The position numbers were made by a program, and so were the translations under genes. Under the pieces are notes generated by a model. It was not told the DNA's origin, made no database searches, and saw nothing but the letters and a program-made list of their open reading frames with translations. DNA of 64,000 nucleotides from Paracidovorax wautersii (GTDB taxonomy: Bacteria > Pseudomonadota > Gammaproteobacteria > Burkholderiales > Burkholderiaceae_C), in contig NZ_JAVIZX010000001.1 of the NCBI RefSeq assembly GCF_031453675.1, positions 4,424,001-4,488,000 on the forward strand. The letters are read 5' to 3'. Below, one piece after another: positions 47,683 to 56,343 of the stretch (position 1 is the first letter of the stretch; every line of letters starts with the position of its first letter).

Positions 47683-49074
47683 CTAATCCGCAACGCCACT
47701 GAACGGGTCCGGCCGCCGCGCCAGCAGATGGGACAGCCGCTGAAGGCCCGCTTGCAAACGTGTGCGGTCCTGGATGCTGCCCAAGGAGATGCGGATGGCG
47801 TTGACAGAGGCCCCGCCGGAGGCGAAGGCCTCGGCCGGCGTGACGGAGATGCCTTCGCGGGCGGCCGCGCTGGCAAGCTGCGAAGAGCTCCAATACCCCG
47901 GCAATTCCAGCCACACATGCAGCCCGTCCCCCGCGCCGCTGTACCGGCCCGCCAGAAGGTTCTGCGCCATGCGATGGCGCTCGCGCGCCTCGTTGCGCAC
48001 GCCCTCCATCAGGCCGTACGCCGAGCCGTCGAGGATCCACTGCGTGGCCAGGGCCGCCGTCAGTGGCGCGGCCATCAGTGCAAAGGACCGCAGCGCGGCC
48101 AGGAAGCGCTCCCGCTCCTGCGGGTCGCGCAGCAGCACGAAAGCGACACGCAGGCCGGGCGTCAGGCACTTCGACAGCGTCGAGATGTAGCAGACCTGCT
48201 CCGGGGCCAGCGCGGCGACGGGGGGCGGTGGCGCTTCGGCAAGCAGCCAGTAGGGGTCGTCCTCGACGATGCGTACGTGGCAGCGCTTCGCGATGCCTGC
48301 GAGTTCCTGCCGCCTGCGCTGCGGCATGGTGATGGCGGTCGGGTTCTGCAAGGTCGGGTTGAGGTAGAGCAGCCGGGGCTGGTGCAGGCGGCAGGCCTGC
48401 TCCAGCATCTCGGGCATCATCCCTTGCCCGTCAGCGCCCACCGCCACGACGCGCCGGCCGAACTGGGCCGCCACCGCGAGCAGGCCGGGATAGGTGGCAG
48501 GCTCGGCCAGGATCACATCGCCCGGCACCGTCAGGGCCAGGGTCAATGCGGCGATCGCCGCTTGCGCGCCCGGGCAGACGACCACCTGCGCCGGATCGAG
48601 AGCGCCGAACATCGGCTCCAGCCAGCGAGCGCCCGCCTGGCGGTCCGCATCGCTGCCCCCGCCAGACTGGTACGTCATCAGCAAGCCGGTATCCGCCGTC
48701 ATCAGCACCTGCGACATGCCCTGCTTCAACAGGTCGCCGAAGTCCACGCCCGCCGGGGGCGGCGGTGTGTTCATGCTCAGATCCAGGACAGCAGTCCATT
48801 CGACCTTCGGCGCCGCGACATACGTGCCGCGGGCGCCGCGCCCCTCCAGCAGGTGGCGGCGCTTGGCCTCTTCGTAGGCGCGCGTGACCGTCGTCAGGTC
48901 GACGCCCAACTGTGCGGCCAGCCGGCGCTGCGGCGGCAAGCGGTCGCCCGGCTTCAGCGAACCGCCGGCCACCGCCGCCTGCAGCGCATCCGCGATCTGC
49001 AGAAAGCGGGGTCCGCCCTGCGCGGCCCAGCGCGGCCACCAGATCGGCAAAGGGTCATCCTGCAGGGTTGCCAC
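47683..49074 (-). CDS. MocR/PdxR-type regulator (GntR HTH fused to aminotransferase-like domain)
   Basis: A 463-aa regulator. Residues ~20-85 form a GntR winged helix (FLQIADALQAAVAGGSLKPGDRLPPQRRLAAQLGVDLTTVTRAYEEAKRR). The rest is a fold type I aminotransferase-like domain with the PLP lysine in YISTLSKCLTPGLRVAFVL and LLYLNPTLQNPTAITM. MocR proteins sense PLP or amino compounds. I start at GTG 49074 (VATLQDDPLPIWW), as the frame upstream lacks similarity. It lies between the decayed and intact copies of a PLP enzyme gene, and divergent from the latter's cluster, so it may regulate that enzyme. Confidence 0.88.
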   Translation of the reverse strand: MATLQDDPLPIWWPRWAAQGGPRFLQIADALQAAVAGGSLKPGDRLPPQRRLAAQLGVDLTTVTRAYEEAKRRHLLEGRGARGTYVAAPKVEWTAVLDLSMNTPPPPAGVDFGDLLKQGMSQVLMTADTGLLMTYQSGGGSDADRQAGARWLEPMFGALDPAQVVVCPGAQAAIAALTLALTVPGDVILAEPATYPGLLAVAAQFGRRVVAVGADGQGMMPEMLEQACRLHQPRLLYLNPTLQNPTAITMPQRRRQELAGIAKRCHVRIVEDDPYWLLAEAPPPPVAALAPEQVCYISTLSKCLTPGLRVAFVLLRDPQERERFLAALRSFALMAAPLTAALATQWILDGSAYGLMEGVRNEARERHRMAQNLLAGRYSGAGDGLHVWLELPGYWSSSQLASAAAREGISVTPAEAFASGGASVNAIRISLGSIQDRTRLQAGLQRLSHLLARRPDPFSGVAD

Positions 49075-49225
49075 GGCGTCGTTGTCTCTCGGATGTATGG
49101 AAATTGTTTTTAAGTAGCATGCGCTGAAAGGCGGAACAGGGCCAGGCGGACGTGGGCCGTTGCCGACGTTCGCGCCCCTTCCCCGCGGGGCGGGCTCTGC
49201 CAAGTCATAGGCTGGAAACTCTCAA

Positions 49226-49462
49226 ATGATGATCGACTGGATCCCCGTAGTCTTCGTGACGTTCAAGGTTCTCATATTCGGCACCTGCATGTGCTTCGCC
49301 ATCAAGTGGCACTACGACCAGGGCAAGAAAGGCATGGACAGGCGCGCGCTGCTGCGCACGGGCGGCAAGGTGGCGGCCCTCTTCGTGCTGGTGCTCCTGG
49401 GTGTGCTGCTCTTCACCTTCGGCGTTGCCAGCAGGCTGGGCATGGACCTGCGGCTGCCTTGA
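49226..49462 (+). CDS. Small two-helix membrane protein, hypothetical
   Basis: A 78-aa protein with two hydrophobic segments (about residues 5-25 and 50-68) separated by a basic loop HYDQGKKGMDRRALLRTGGK. Start ATG 49226 is the first of two adjacent ATG codons. The gap to the next gene is 114 bases on the same strand. I do not recognise the family; the regular helix-loop-helix organisation and codon use support a real gene. Confidence 0.6.
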   Translation: MMIDWIPVVFVTFKVLIFGTCMCFAIKWHYDQGKKGMDRRALLRTGGKVAALFVLVLLGVLLFTFGVASRLGMDLRLP

Positions 49463-49576
49463 CGGCCGCCGCGCCAGCCGAGAGGGGCCGTGGGCAGGGG
49501 TGAATGCCCGCTGCCCATCGGGCTCTCTATCGCCCAGGGCCGACGCGCCACGGGGCCGCTGCGGGACAATCCGCCC

Positions 49577-50632
49577 ATGACGACTCCCTCCCCCTGGCTC
49601 CACGAAGCCATCGCCCACATCGAAGCTGATTACCAGCGCAGCGCCGACACCCACCTGATCCCGCTGCCCCTGCCGGGCTACGCCGCGGCCGGCATCGACC
49701 TGTACCTGAAGGACGAATCCACGCACCCCACCGGCAGCCTGAAGCACCGGCTGGCGCGGTCGCTGTTCCTCTATGCGCTGTGCAATGGCTGGGTGCACGA
49801 GGGCTCGACCATCGTGGAGTCGTCCAGCGGCTCGACGGCGGTGAGCGAGGCCTACTTTGCACGGCTGCTGGGCCTGCCCTTCGTGGCGGTGATGCCGCGC
49901 AGCACCTCGGCCGAGAAGATCGCGCTGATCGAGTTCTATGGCGGGCGCTGCCATTTCGTGGAGAGCGCGGGCGAGGTGTACGAGGCCGCACGGGCCGTGG
50001 CTGCGGAAACGCGGGGCCATTACATGGACCAGTTCACCTATGCCGAGCGCGCCACCGACTGGCGGGGCAACAACAACATTGCCGAGAGCATGTTCACGCA
50101 GATGGCGCGCGAGCGGCATGCGGTGCCGCGCTGGATCGTGGTGGGCGCAGGCACGGGCGGCACCAGCGCCACCATTGGCCGCTATGTGCGCTACCAGCGC
50201 CACGCCTCGCAGGTGTGCGTGGCCGACCCGGCAGGTTCGGTGTTCAGCGCATACCACCGCACGGGCGTGGCCACGCTGACGGCGCCGGGCTCGCGCATCG
50301 AAGGCATCGGCCGGCCGCGCGTGGAGCCGAGCTTCATCCGCACGCTGGTGGACCGCATGGAAGAAGTGGCGGACGACGATTCGATTGCCGCCATGCGCGC
50401 ACTGTCTACCCTGCTGGGCCGGCGCGTGGGCCCGTCCACGGGCACCAACTTCGTCGCCATGCTGCGGCTGGCGCACGAGATGCGCGAGGCCAATCAGCAG
50501 GGCTCCATCCTGTCGCTGCTGTGCGATTCGGGCGAGCGCTACCTGCCCACGTACTACGACGATGCCTGGGTGGAGACGCGCATGGGATCCTGCGCAGCCG
50601 CGCGCGAGCGTGTGGACGCATTGCTGGCCTGA
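49577..50632 (+). CDS. PLP-dependent cysteine synthase/desulfhydrase family enzyme
   Basis: A 351-aa fold type II PLP enzyme. The PLP lysine is in [16 protein letters not shown] (Lys about residue 55), with the substrate loop [20 protein letters not shown] and the phosphate-binding glycine loop [16 protein letters not shown]. The C-terminal [14 protein letters not shown] and [10 protein letters not shown] fit cysteine synthase-like proteins of the Cds1 type, which can act as L-cysteine desulfhydrases. Whether it makes or breaks cysteine cannot be decided. A truncated, decayed paralogue lies about 2 kb upstream, across the MocR gene. Confidence 0.85.
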   Translation: MTTPSPWLHEAIAHIEADYQRSADTHLIPLPLPGYAAAGIDLYLKDESTHPTGSLKHRLARSLFLYALCNGWVHEGSTIVESSSGSTAVSEAYFARLLGLPFVAVMPRSTSAEKIALIEFYGGRCHFVESAGEVYEAARAVAAETRGHYMDQFTYAERATDWRGNNNIAESMFTQMARERHAVPRWIVVGAGTGGTSATIGRYVRYQRHASQVCVADPAGSVFSAYHRTGVATLTAPGSRIEGIGRPRVEPSFIRTLVDRMEEVADDDSIAAMRALSTLLGRRVGPSTGTNFVAMLRLAHEMREANQQGSILSLLCDSGERYLPTYYDDAWVETRMGSCAAARERVDALLA

Positions 50633-50760
50633 GCGCCAGGGCACGCCGCTCCCCTTCTGCCATGGCGCACTCCCCCCACCCGACGTTCCTGGCTGTTAGC
50701 GGCGCTGCAACGAGTGCCCCGACAGCCGCGCCAACTACGCTGATCACGCAGGGCGATTCC

Positions 50761-51939
50761 ATGCCTCCTGGGCCCCGCATCCCCGGCCCGGGTGCCGCCA
50801 CGCGGCGGCGCTGGCTGCTGGCGCTGGCCGGGCTAGGCGGCGGCATGGCCGCCGGCAGCCTGTGGCCCGTCGGCGCGGCCTGGGCGCTGCCCGAGCGCAC
50901 GCTGGCCTTTCCGCGGGACCACGGCAGCCACGCCGACCTGCGCACCGAGTGGTGGTACATCACCGGCCAGGCCTGGGCGGGCGGGCGGCCTTGGGGCTTT
51001 CAAGTGACTTTCTTCCGCTCGCGCGTGGAGGCAGCGCAGCCGCTGCAGTCGGCATTTGCGGCCAAGCAGCTGATCTTCGGCCATGCCGCGCTGACCGACG
51101 TGCAGGGCAAGCGCCTGGTGCATGACCAGCGCATCGCACGCGCGGGCTTCGGCATCGCCGGCGCGGAGGAAGGCGACACCGGCGTGCGCCTGCGCGACTG
51201 GTCGCTCACCCGCACCGATGCCGCTGGCCCGGGCCGCAGCCGCTATGCCGCGCGGGTGCAGGGGAGCGCCTTTGCCCTGGAGCTGCAGTTCGACAGCACG
51301 CAGCCGGTGCTGCTGCAAGGGCGCGGCGGCCTGTCGCGCAAGGGGCCGGACGCGGCGCAGGCCAGCTACTACTACAGCCAGCCGCAGCTGGCCGTGTCGG
51401 GCCACATCATGCTGCAGGGCCAGCGCATGGCGGTGCAGGCGCCGCCGGCTTCTTCTGGCGGCGCCGACGCACTGCCCACCAACCGCGCATGGATGGACCA
51501 CGAGTGGAGCGAGGCGCTGATGCACCCCGAGGCCGTGGGCTGGGACTGGATCGGCATGAACCTGGCCGACGGCAGCGCGCTCACGGCCTTTCGCCTGCGC
51601 CGCGCGGATGGCAGCGCCCTGTGGGCCGGTGGATCGGTGCGCGGCGCGGGCGAGCAGACCGCCTCGGTGTTTGCGCATGACGCGGTGGTGTTCACGCCGC
51701 TGCGGCGCTGGCGCAGCGGCCATAGCGATGCGCACTACCCCGTGGAATGGCGCGTACAGACGCCTGCCGGCGACTTCACCGTGCATGCCCTCCTCGACGA
51801 CCAGGAGCTGGACAGCCAGGGATCGACCGGCGCGATCTACTGGGAAGGCCTGAGCGAGCTGCGCGACGCCGGGGGCCGTGCCGTGGGCCGGGGCTATCTG
51901 GAGATGACGGGCTATGCGAAGCGGCTGCAGTTGGGTTGA
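50761..51939 (+). CDS. Lipocalin-like carotenoid 1,2-hydratase/AttH family protein, exported
   Basis: A 392-aa protein of the CrtC/AttH group. The N-terminus has TRRRWLLALAGLGGGMAAGS, a twin-arginine-like signal, ending near AWA. The double-lipocalin fold shows family motifs LRTEWWYITGQAW, FQVTFFRSRVE, KQLIFGHAALTD, the second-domain RAWMDHEWSEAL, and GWDWIGMNLADGSALTAFRLR. In other genomes such proteins often accompany an ABC ATPase and FtsX-like permease, both of which exist here but at a distance. No carotenoid genes are present, so an envelope-lipid role is more likely than carotenoid synthesis. Start ATG 50761 retains the signal. Confidence 0.87.
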   Translation: MPPGPRIPGPGAATRRRWLLALAGLGGGMAAGSLWPVGAAWALPERTLAFPRDHGSHADLRTEWWYITGQAWAGGRPWGFQVTFFRSRVEAAQPLQSAFAAKQLIFGHAALTDVQGKRLVHDQRIARAGFGIAGAEEGDTGVRLRDWSLTRTDAAGPGRSRYAARVQGSAFALELQFDSTQPVLLQGRGGLSRKGPDAAQASYYYSQPQLAVSGHIMLQGQRMAVQAPPASSGGADALPTNRAWMDHEWSEALMHPEAVGWDWIGMNLADGSALTAFRLRRADGSALWAGGSVRGAGEQTASVFAHDAVVFTPLRRWRSGHSDAHYPVEWRVQTPAGDFTVHALLDDQELDSQGSTGAIYWEGLSELRDAGGRAVGRGYLEMTGYAKRLQLG

Positions 51940-51940
51940 G

Positions 51941-51959
51941 CTCAGCGGAACGCGCTGAG
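51941..51959 (+). terminator. Hairpin directly after the AttH-like gene
   Basis: CTCAGCG (51941-51947), a 5-base loop and CGCTGAG (51953-51959) form a perfect 7-bp stem one base after the stop codon. No T-tract follows. Confidence 0.4.
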
Positions 51960-52144
51960 GAATGCCGCTGACCCCCAGCCCGTTCAAAGGCGCTTTTCCA
52001 GCCGCCTGCACGGTACCCACGCCCTTCCCGCCAGGGGGCGCTTCATGGGCCCACGGACCGCGTGCGCCCACCGGCACATCGGTCCCCATGGCCGGTGCGG
52101 CCCGGAAGTCACCCCATGCCGGGACAGCCCCAGGCCGCAAAACA

Positions 52145-52160
52145 CTGTATGAGCAGACAG
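52145..52160 (+). promoter_or_regulatory. LexA-type SOS box
   Basis: CTGTATGAGCAGACAG matches CTGT-N8-ACAG exactly and the flanks (CA before, TA after) fit the extended E. coli consensus. It is immediately followed by a -10-like TAAAAT (52161-52166) and lies 40 bases upstream of the ATG at 52201, an ideal position for repression. The E. coli-type box is known to be used by betaproteobacterial LexA. Confidence 0.65.
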
Positions 52161-52200
52161 TAAAATACCGGGCTCGCCAGCTTCCAAAGATCGCCCAGAC

Positions 52201-52692
52201 ATGTCCGTAGAACCCGACCAAGCCGTTGCCTCCGTCTTCGAAGACCGTCTTTGGCACCACAACGGCTGGGAGGCCCGCGTCGTCAAGAACGAAGACGACG
52301 ATGGCTGGGCTGTGGCCATGACCCAGGATGGGCAGGCCGAACCCGCCCTGGTCGGCCCCTGGACCATGGGCCGCGACAAGAAGAACCCCAAGCCGCTGGA
52401 CATGGCAGCGTTCAACACCCTGGTGAAGACGGCCCACGAAGTCATTCGCCGGGCGGAGCAGCACCAGGCGGCGCTGTTGCACAAGGAGATCGAGATCGAC
52501 GTGCGCGGCTCGCGTGTGACCGTCGCTCTCGACATCGAACCCGACGAGGACAACCCCTCCGCCACGCTCACCGCCACGGCGGCAGACGGCAGCGAACTGG
52601 CGAAGGTGCGCGTCCGGCCGGACCACCGGCTGAACCGGGCCTCTGCGCAGCGCTGGGCAGAGGCAGGGTATCCGCGGCCCAGCGAGGACTGA
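52201..52692 (+). CDS. Conserved hypothetical protein, predicted SOS-regulated
   Basis: A 163-aa acidic soluble protein. The N-terminal half reads EDRLWHHNGWEARVVKNEDDDGWAVAMTQDG and PWTMGRDKKNPKPLDMAAFNTLVKTAHEVIRRAEQH (a long helix). The C-terminal half is beta-rich (LLHKEIEIDVRGSRVTVALDIEPDEDNPSATLTATAADG) and ends with a helix RASAQRWAEAGY. No catalytic motif is visible and I do not recognise a function. A perfect LexA-type box directly overlaps its promoter. It is monocistronic. Confidence 0.8.
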   Translation: MSVEPDQAVASVFEDRLWHHNGWEARVVKNEDDDGWAVAMTQDGQAEPALVGPWTMGRDKKNPKPLDMAAFNTLVKTAHEVIRRAEQHQAALLHKEIEIDVRGSRVTVALDIEPDEDNPSATLTATAADGSELAKVRVRPDHRLNRASAQRWAEAGYPRPSED

Positions 52693-52811
52693 GGCACGAA
52701 GGGTGCCGAGCACGGTGCCGGGCGGGGACGCCAAAGGGGCTGCGCCAGGCGCGGGTTGATGTCAGAACGCGTAACAGGTGTGGCGGACACCGCGGTGGGT
52801 GGGTCGCTTAG

Positions 52812-52876
52812 ATTGCTATTTATTCGATAGCTGACAGCGCAGGCCATTAAAGGGCCGGAGGCCGATTTTTCTTTGA
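52812..52876 (+). repeat. Repeat family 1 copy, intergenic
   Basis: Reads TATTTATTCGATAGCTGACAGCGC, AGGCCATTAAA, then GGGCCGGAGGCCGATTTTTCTTTGA: ends are near consensus, with the inner arm altered to GGCC pairs. It lies in the 400-base gap between the SOS-box gene and livM; the rest of that gap holds only the hairpin at 52997-53028. Confidence 0.75.
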
Positions 52877-52996
52877 TTGCTGCGACTGTGTTCTGCGCAG
52901 CAGCGGCACTCCGCGCTGAGCCGCCAAGCGCGGCACGCCCTTTTTCGGCCGGCACGACAGGCCAAGCGCTCCCTGCCGCTCAGCGCTCACAAAGCA

Positions 52997-53028
52997 AAGC
53001 CACGTAGAACATGCGTCCTGCGTGGCTT
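52997..53028 (-). terminator. Candidate terminator of the liv operon
   Basis: AAGCCACG (52997-53004) and CGTGGCTT (53021-53028) are a perfect 8-bp stem with a 16-base loop, about 65 bases after the livM stop. On the minus strand it is followed by TGCTTTG, a weak T-tract. Confidence 0.5.
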
Positions 53029-53093
53029 GGAAGGGTCTTGGATCGACAGCGCCTTCACCGCCCAGAGCGGGTGCGCGGAGCCCCGCGCGGCGG

Positions 53094-54086
53094 TCAGTGC
53101 CGGCCGCCCCGGCGGCGGTGCAGCCAGGCGATGATCTCGCCCATGATCCCGCGGCGGAAGGCCAGCACGCAGACCACGAAGATCAGGCCGGTGACGATGG
53201 TCACCGACTCGCCGAGCGTGCGGAACCATTCCACGCCCGACATAGAAGCGAGCAGGTTGCCGAACTCGCCGATCTTGTTCTCCAGCAAGACCACCACGGC
53301 CGAGCCGACCAGCGGGCCGCTGAGCGTGCCCAGGCCGCCCACCAGTGTCATCAGCACGACGTGGCCGGAGGCGCTCCAGTGCACGTCGGACAGCGTGGCG
53401 AAGCCCAGCACCAGCGTCTTGAGCGCACCGGCCAGCCCGGCGATGGCGGCCGAGAGCACGAAGGCCAGCAGCTTGAAGCGGTTGGTGTCGTAGCCCAGCG
53501 AGATGGCGCGCGGCTCGTTCTCCTTGATGCCCTTGAGCACCTGGCCGAACGGCGAGTGGATGGTGCGCACGATGACCAGGAAGGCCACCACCACCACGAC
53601 CAGCGCCACGTAGTACATGGTGGTGTCGTTGGCCAGGTCGATCACGCCGAAGAGCTTGCCGCGCGGAACGCCCTGCAGGCCGTCCTCGCCGCCCGTGAAC
53701 GGCGCCTGCAGGCAGGCGAAGAACAGCATCTGGGCCAGCGCCAGCGTGATCATGGTGGAGTAGATGCCCTGGCGGCGGATGGCGAAGAAGCCCATCACCA
53801 GGCCCAGCAGCGCGCCGGAGAGCAGGCCGGCCAGCAGGCCCAGTTCGGGCGTGGCGCCCCACACCTTCACCACATGCCCGGTCACATAGGCCGCCCCGCC
53901 CAGGAAGGCTGCATGGCCGAACGACAGGATGCCGGTGTAGCCCAGCAGCAGGTTGAAGGCCGACGCGAACAGGGCGAAGCACATGAGCTTCATCACGAAC
54001 AGGGGATACGCACCCAGGAGCGGCGCCACGACCAGCCCCGCGAGCAGCAGGCCGTAGCCGATGAAAGCAAGATTCTTGGATTTCAT
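53094..54086 (-). CDS. livM: Branched-chain amino acid ABC transporter permease LivM
   Basis: A 330-aa inner-membrane permease with about nine hydrophobic helices. Typical LivM features are LLLGYTGILSFGHAAFLGGAAY, RRQGIYSTMITLALAQMLFF, FGQVLKGIKENEPRAISLGYDTNRFKLLAFVLSAAIAGLAGAL (the EAA-type coupling loop) and VGGLGTLSGPLVGSAVVVLLE. ATG 54086 (MKSKNLAF) begins 11 bases after the livH stop. It is the last gene of the operon. Confidence 0.95.
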   Translation of the reverse strand: MKSKNLAFIGYGLLLAGLVVAPLLGAYPLFVMKLMCFALFASAFNLLLGYTGILSFGHAAFLGGAAYVTGHVVKVWGATPELGLLAGLLSGALLGLVMGFFAIRRQGIYSTMITLALAQMLFFACLQAPFTGGEDGLQGVPRGKLFGVIDLANDTTMYYVALVVVVVAFLVIVRTIHSPFGQVLKGIKENEPRAISLGYDTNRFKLLAFVLSAAIAGLAGALKTLVLGFATLSDVHWSASGHVVLMTLVGGLGTLSGPLVGSAVVVLLENKIGEFGNLLASMSGVEWFRTLGESVTIVTGLIFVVCVLAFRRGIMGEIIAWLHRRRGGRH

Positions 54087-54097
54087 GCTGTGGCCCC

Positions 54098-54982
54098 TTA
54101 TTTCTCTTTGCCGAAGAGGCCGGCGGGGCGGATGAGGAGAACGATGACCATGATGACGAACACCACGGTGGAAGAAGCCTCGGGGTAGAACACCTTGGTG
54201 AAGCCTTCGATGACGCCCAGGCCCAGCCCCGTGAGAATGGAGCCCATGATGGAGCCCATGCCGCCGATCACCACCACGGCGAACACCACGATGATGAGGT
54301 TCTGCCCCATGAGCGGCGTGACTTGGTAGACCGGCGCGGCCAGCACGCCCGCAAAGGCCGCCAGGGCGGCGCCGAAGGCGTAGGTGAGCGTGATCATCAC
54401 GGGGACGTTGACGCCAAAGGCCTCGACGAGGCGCGGGTTCTCGGTGCCGGCGCGCAGGTAGGCGCCCAGCTTGGTCTTCTCGATCACGTACCACGTGCCC
54501 AGGCACACCACGATGGAGGCCACCACCACCCAGGCGCGGTAGTTGGGCATGATCATGAAACCCAGGTTGGTGGCGCCTTCGAGCAGTTCAGGCGTGTCGT
54601 ACCCCAGGCCCGACACGCCGTAGATGGAGCGGAACACCCCCTCGATCAGCAGCGTGAGCCCCAGCGTGAGCAGCAGGCCGTAGAGGTGGTCGAGCTTGTA
54701 GATCCAGCGCAGCAGCAGGCGCTCGATGAGCACGCCGAGGATCCCCACCACCACCGGCGCCGCGATGAGCATCACCCAGTAGTTGACGCCCAGGTAGGTC
54801 ATGGCCATCCAGGTGAGCAGCGCCCCCAGCATGAACAACGCGCCGTGGGCGAAGTTGATCACGTTGAGCAGGCCGAAGATCACGGCCAGCCCCAGGCTGA
54901 GGATCGCGTAGAACGAGCCGTTGACCAGCCCCAGAAGGAGCTGGCTCAACAGGCCCGGCAGTGAAACACCAAAGATTTCCAT
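54098..54982 (-). CDS. livH: Branched-chain amino acid ABC transporter permease LivH
   Basis: A 294-aa permease with about eight helices. Diagnostic segments: LLLGLVNGSFYAILSLGLAVIFGLLNVINFAHGALFMLGA near the N-terminus and the coupling loop TKLGAYLRAGTENPRLVEAFGVNVPVMITLTYAFGAALAAFAGVLAAP, then VIGGMGSIMGSILTGLGLGVIEG. Located between the second substrate-binding protein and livM on the minus strand. Confidence 0.96.
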   Translation of the reverse strand: MEIFGVSLPGLLSQLLLGLVNGSFYAILSLGLAVIFGLLNVINFAHGALFMLGALLTWMAMTYLGVNYWVMLIAAPVVVGILGVLIERLLLRWIYKLDHLYGLLLTLGLTLLIEGVFRSIYGVSGLGYDTPELLEGATNLGFMIMPNYRAWVVVASIVVCLGTWYVIEKTKLGAYLRAGTENPRLVEAFGVNVPVMITLTYAFGAALAAFAGVLAAPVYQVTPLMGQNLIIVVFAVVVIGGMGSIMGSILTGLGLGVIEGFTKVFYPEASSTVVFVIMVIVLLIRPAGLFGKEK

Positions 54983-55026
54983 GGGTCAGCGAAGGTGGTG
55001 AGGGGGATCGGTTCGGCGTCAGGCCA

Positions 55027-56223
55027 TCATTTCCACAGGGCGCACTTGCTTTCGGCCTTGGTGGCGAAGACCTCTTCGCCCGGCAGCTTCTTGATGAGCT
55101 TGTAGTAGTCCCACGTGCCCTTGGATTCGGACGGCGCCTTCACCTGCATGAGGTACATGTCGTGCACGTAGCGGCCGTCGGCACGCAGGTAGCCCGAGCC
55201 GAAGAAGTCGTTCATCTTCATGCCGCGCCAGGCCTCCATGACCTTGTCGGCATCGACGGTCTTGGCAGCCTCGACGGCCTTGAGGTAGTTCATGGTGGCG
55301 GAGTAGTCGGCCGCCTGGATCTCGGTAGGGCGGCGCTTGGTCTTCTCCATGAACTTGTCGGCGAACTTGCGCGTCTCGTCGTTCAGGTCCCAGTACCAGC
55401 TGGTGGTGAACTGCAGGCCTTCGGTGTTGCGCAGGCCCAGGCTGTGGATGTCGCTGTAGAAGATCAGCAGGCCGGCGAGCTTCATGTTCTTGCCGATGCC
55501 GAACTCCTTGGCCGCCTTGATCGAGTTGATGGTGTCGCCACCGGCGTTGGCCAGGCCCAGCACCTGGGCCTTGGAGTTCTGCGCCTGCAGCAGGAAGGAC
55601 GAGAAGTCCGACGCATTGAGCGGATGGCGCACAGAGCCCACCACCGTGCCGCCCTTGGCCTTGATGACGGTAGAGGCATCGGCCTCCAGCGCGTGGCCGA
55701 AGGCGTAGTCCGCGGTCAGGAAGAACCAGCTCTTGCCGCCGCCGTCCACGATGGTGGCGCCCGTGCCCTTGGACAAGGCGACCGTGTCGTACGCGTAATG
55801 CACCGTATAGGGCGTGCACTGCTCGTTGGTCAGCGCCGACGAGGCCGCGCCGTTGTTGATCATCACGCGCTTCTTTTCCTGCGCCACCTTGGCCAGCGCC
55901 AGCGCCGTGCCGGAGTTGGTGCCGCTGAAGACCATGGTCAGGCCCTGCGTGTCGATCCACTCGCGTGCCTTGGACGCCGCGATGTCGGCCTTGTTCTGGT
56001 GGTCGGCCGTCAGCAGTTCGATGGGCAGGCCCAGCACCTTGCCGCCGAAGTCGTCGATGGCCATCTGGATGGCGACCGCGCCGTTCTTGCCTTCCACGTC
56101 CGCATACAGGCTGGACATGTCGGTGATGAAGCCGATCTTCACCTTGTCCTGTGCCTGCACAGCCGAGGCGGCCAGGCCCATGGCGCCCAGCACCATCGCC
56201 ATTTTCGTGAGCTTCGCTTTCAT
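55027..56223 (-). CDS. Branched-chain amino acid-type ABC substrate-binding protein, copy 2
   Basis: A 398-aa periplasmic receptor: signal peptide MKAKLTKMAMVLGAMGLAASAVQAQ, then VKIGFITDMSSLYADVEGKNGAVAIQMAIDDFGG and SGTNSGTALALAKVAQEKKRV, characteristic of the LivJ/peripla_BP_6 family. It is clearly a tandem paralogue of the protein encoded at 56344-57540 (same length, same start and end residues, most positions identical). Differences cluster in places likely to line the ligand pocket (for example INNGAASSAL versus VNGAGTSAL). Ligand unknown; the YAD-EGKNG pattern is typical of receptors for non-LIV substrates such as aromatic acids or amides. Confidence 0.93.
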   Translation of the reverse strand: MKAKLTKMAMVLGAMGLAASAVQAQDKVKIGFITDMSSLYADVEGKNGAVAIQMAIDDFGGKVLGLPIELLTADHQNKADIAASKAREWIDTQGLTMVFSGTNSGTALALAKVAQEKKRVMINNGAASSALTNEQCTPYTVHYAYDTVALSKGTGATIVDGGGKSWFFLTADYAFGHALEADASTVIKAKGGTVVGSVRHPLNASDFSSFLLQAQNSKAQVLGLANAGGDTINSIKAAKEFGIGKNMKLAGLLIFYSDIHSLGLRNTEGLQFTTSWYWDLNDETRKFADKFMEKTKRRPTEIQAADYSATMNYLKAVEAAKTVDADKVMEAWRGMKMNDFFGSGYLRADGRYVHDMYLMQVKAPSESKGTWDYYKLIKKLPGEEVFATKAESKCALWK

Positions 56224-56343
56224 GTCTTTGTCTCCTGGTTCTGTGTGTTTTCTTCTTCGGGTGTCAAAGCCGGCCTGCCTGGCGCCTGCGCGCCGGGCAG
56301 GCCACTCAACGCAGGTCAGGCACGGTGCGCGTCAGCGACAGCA

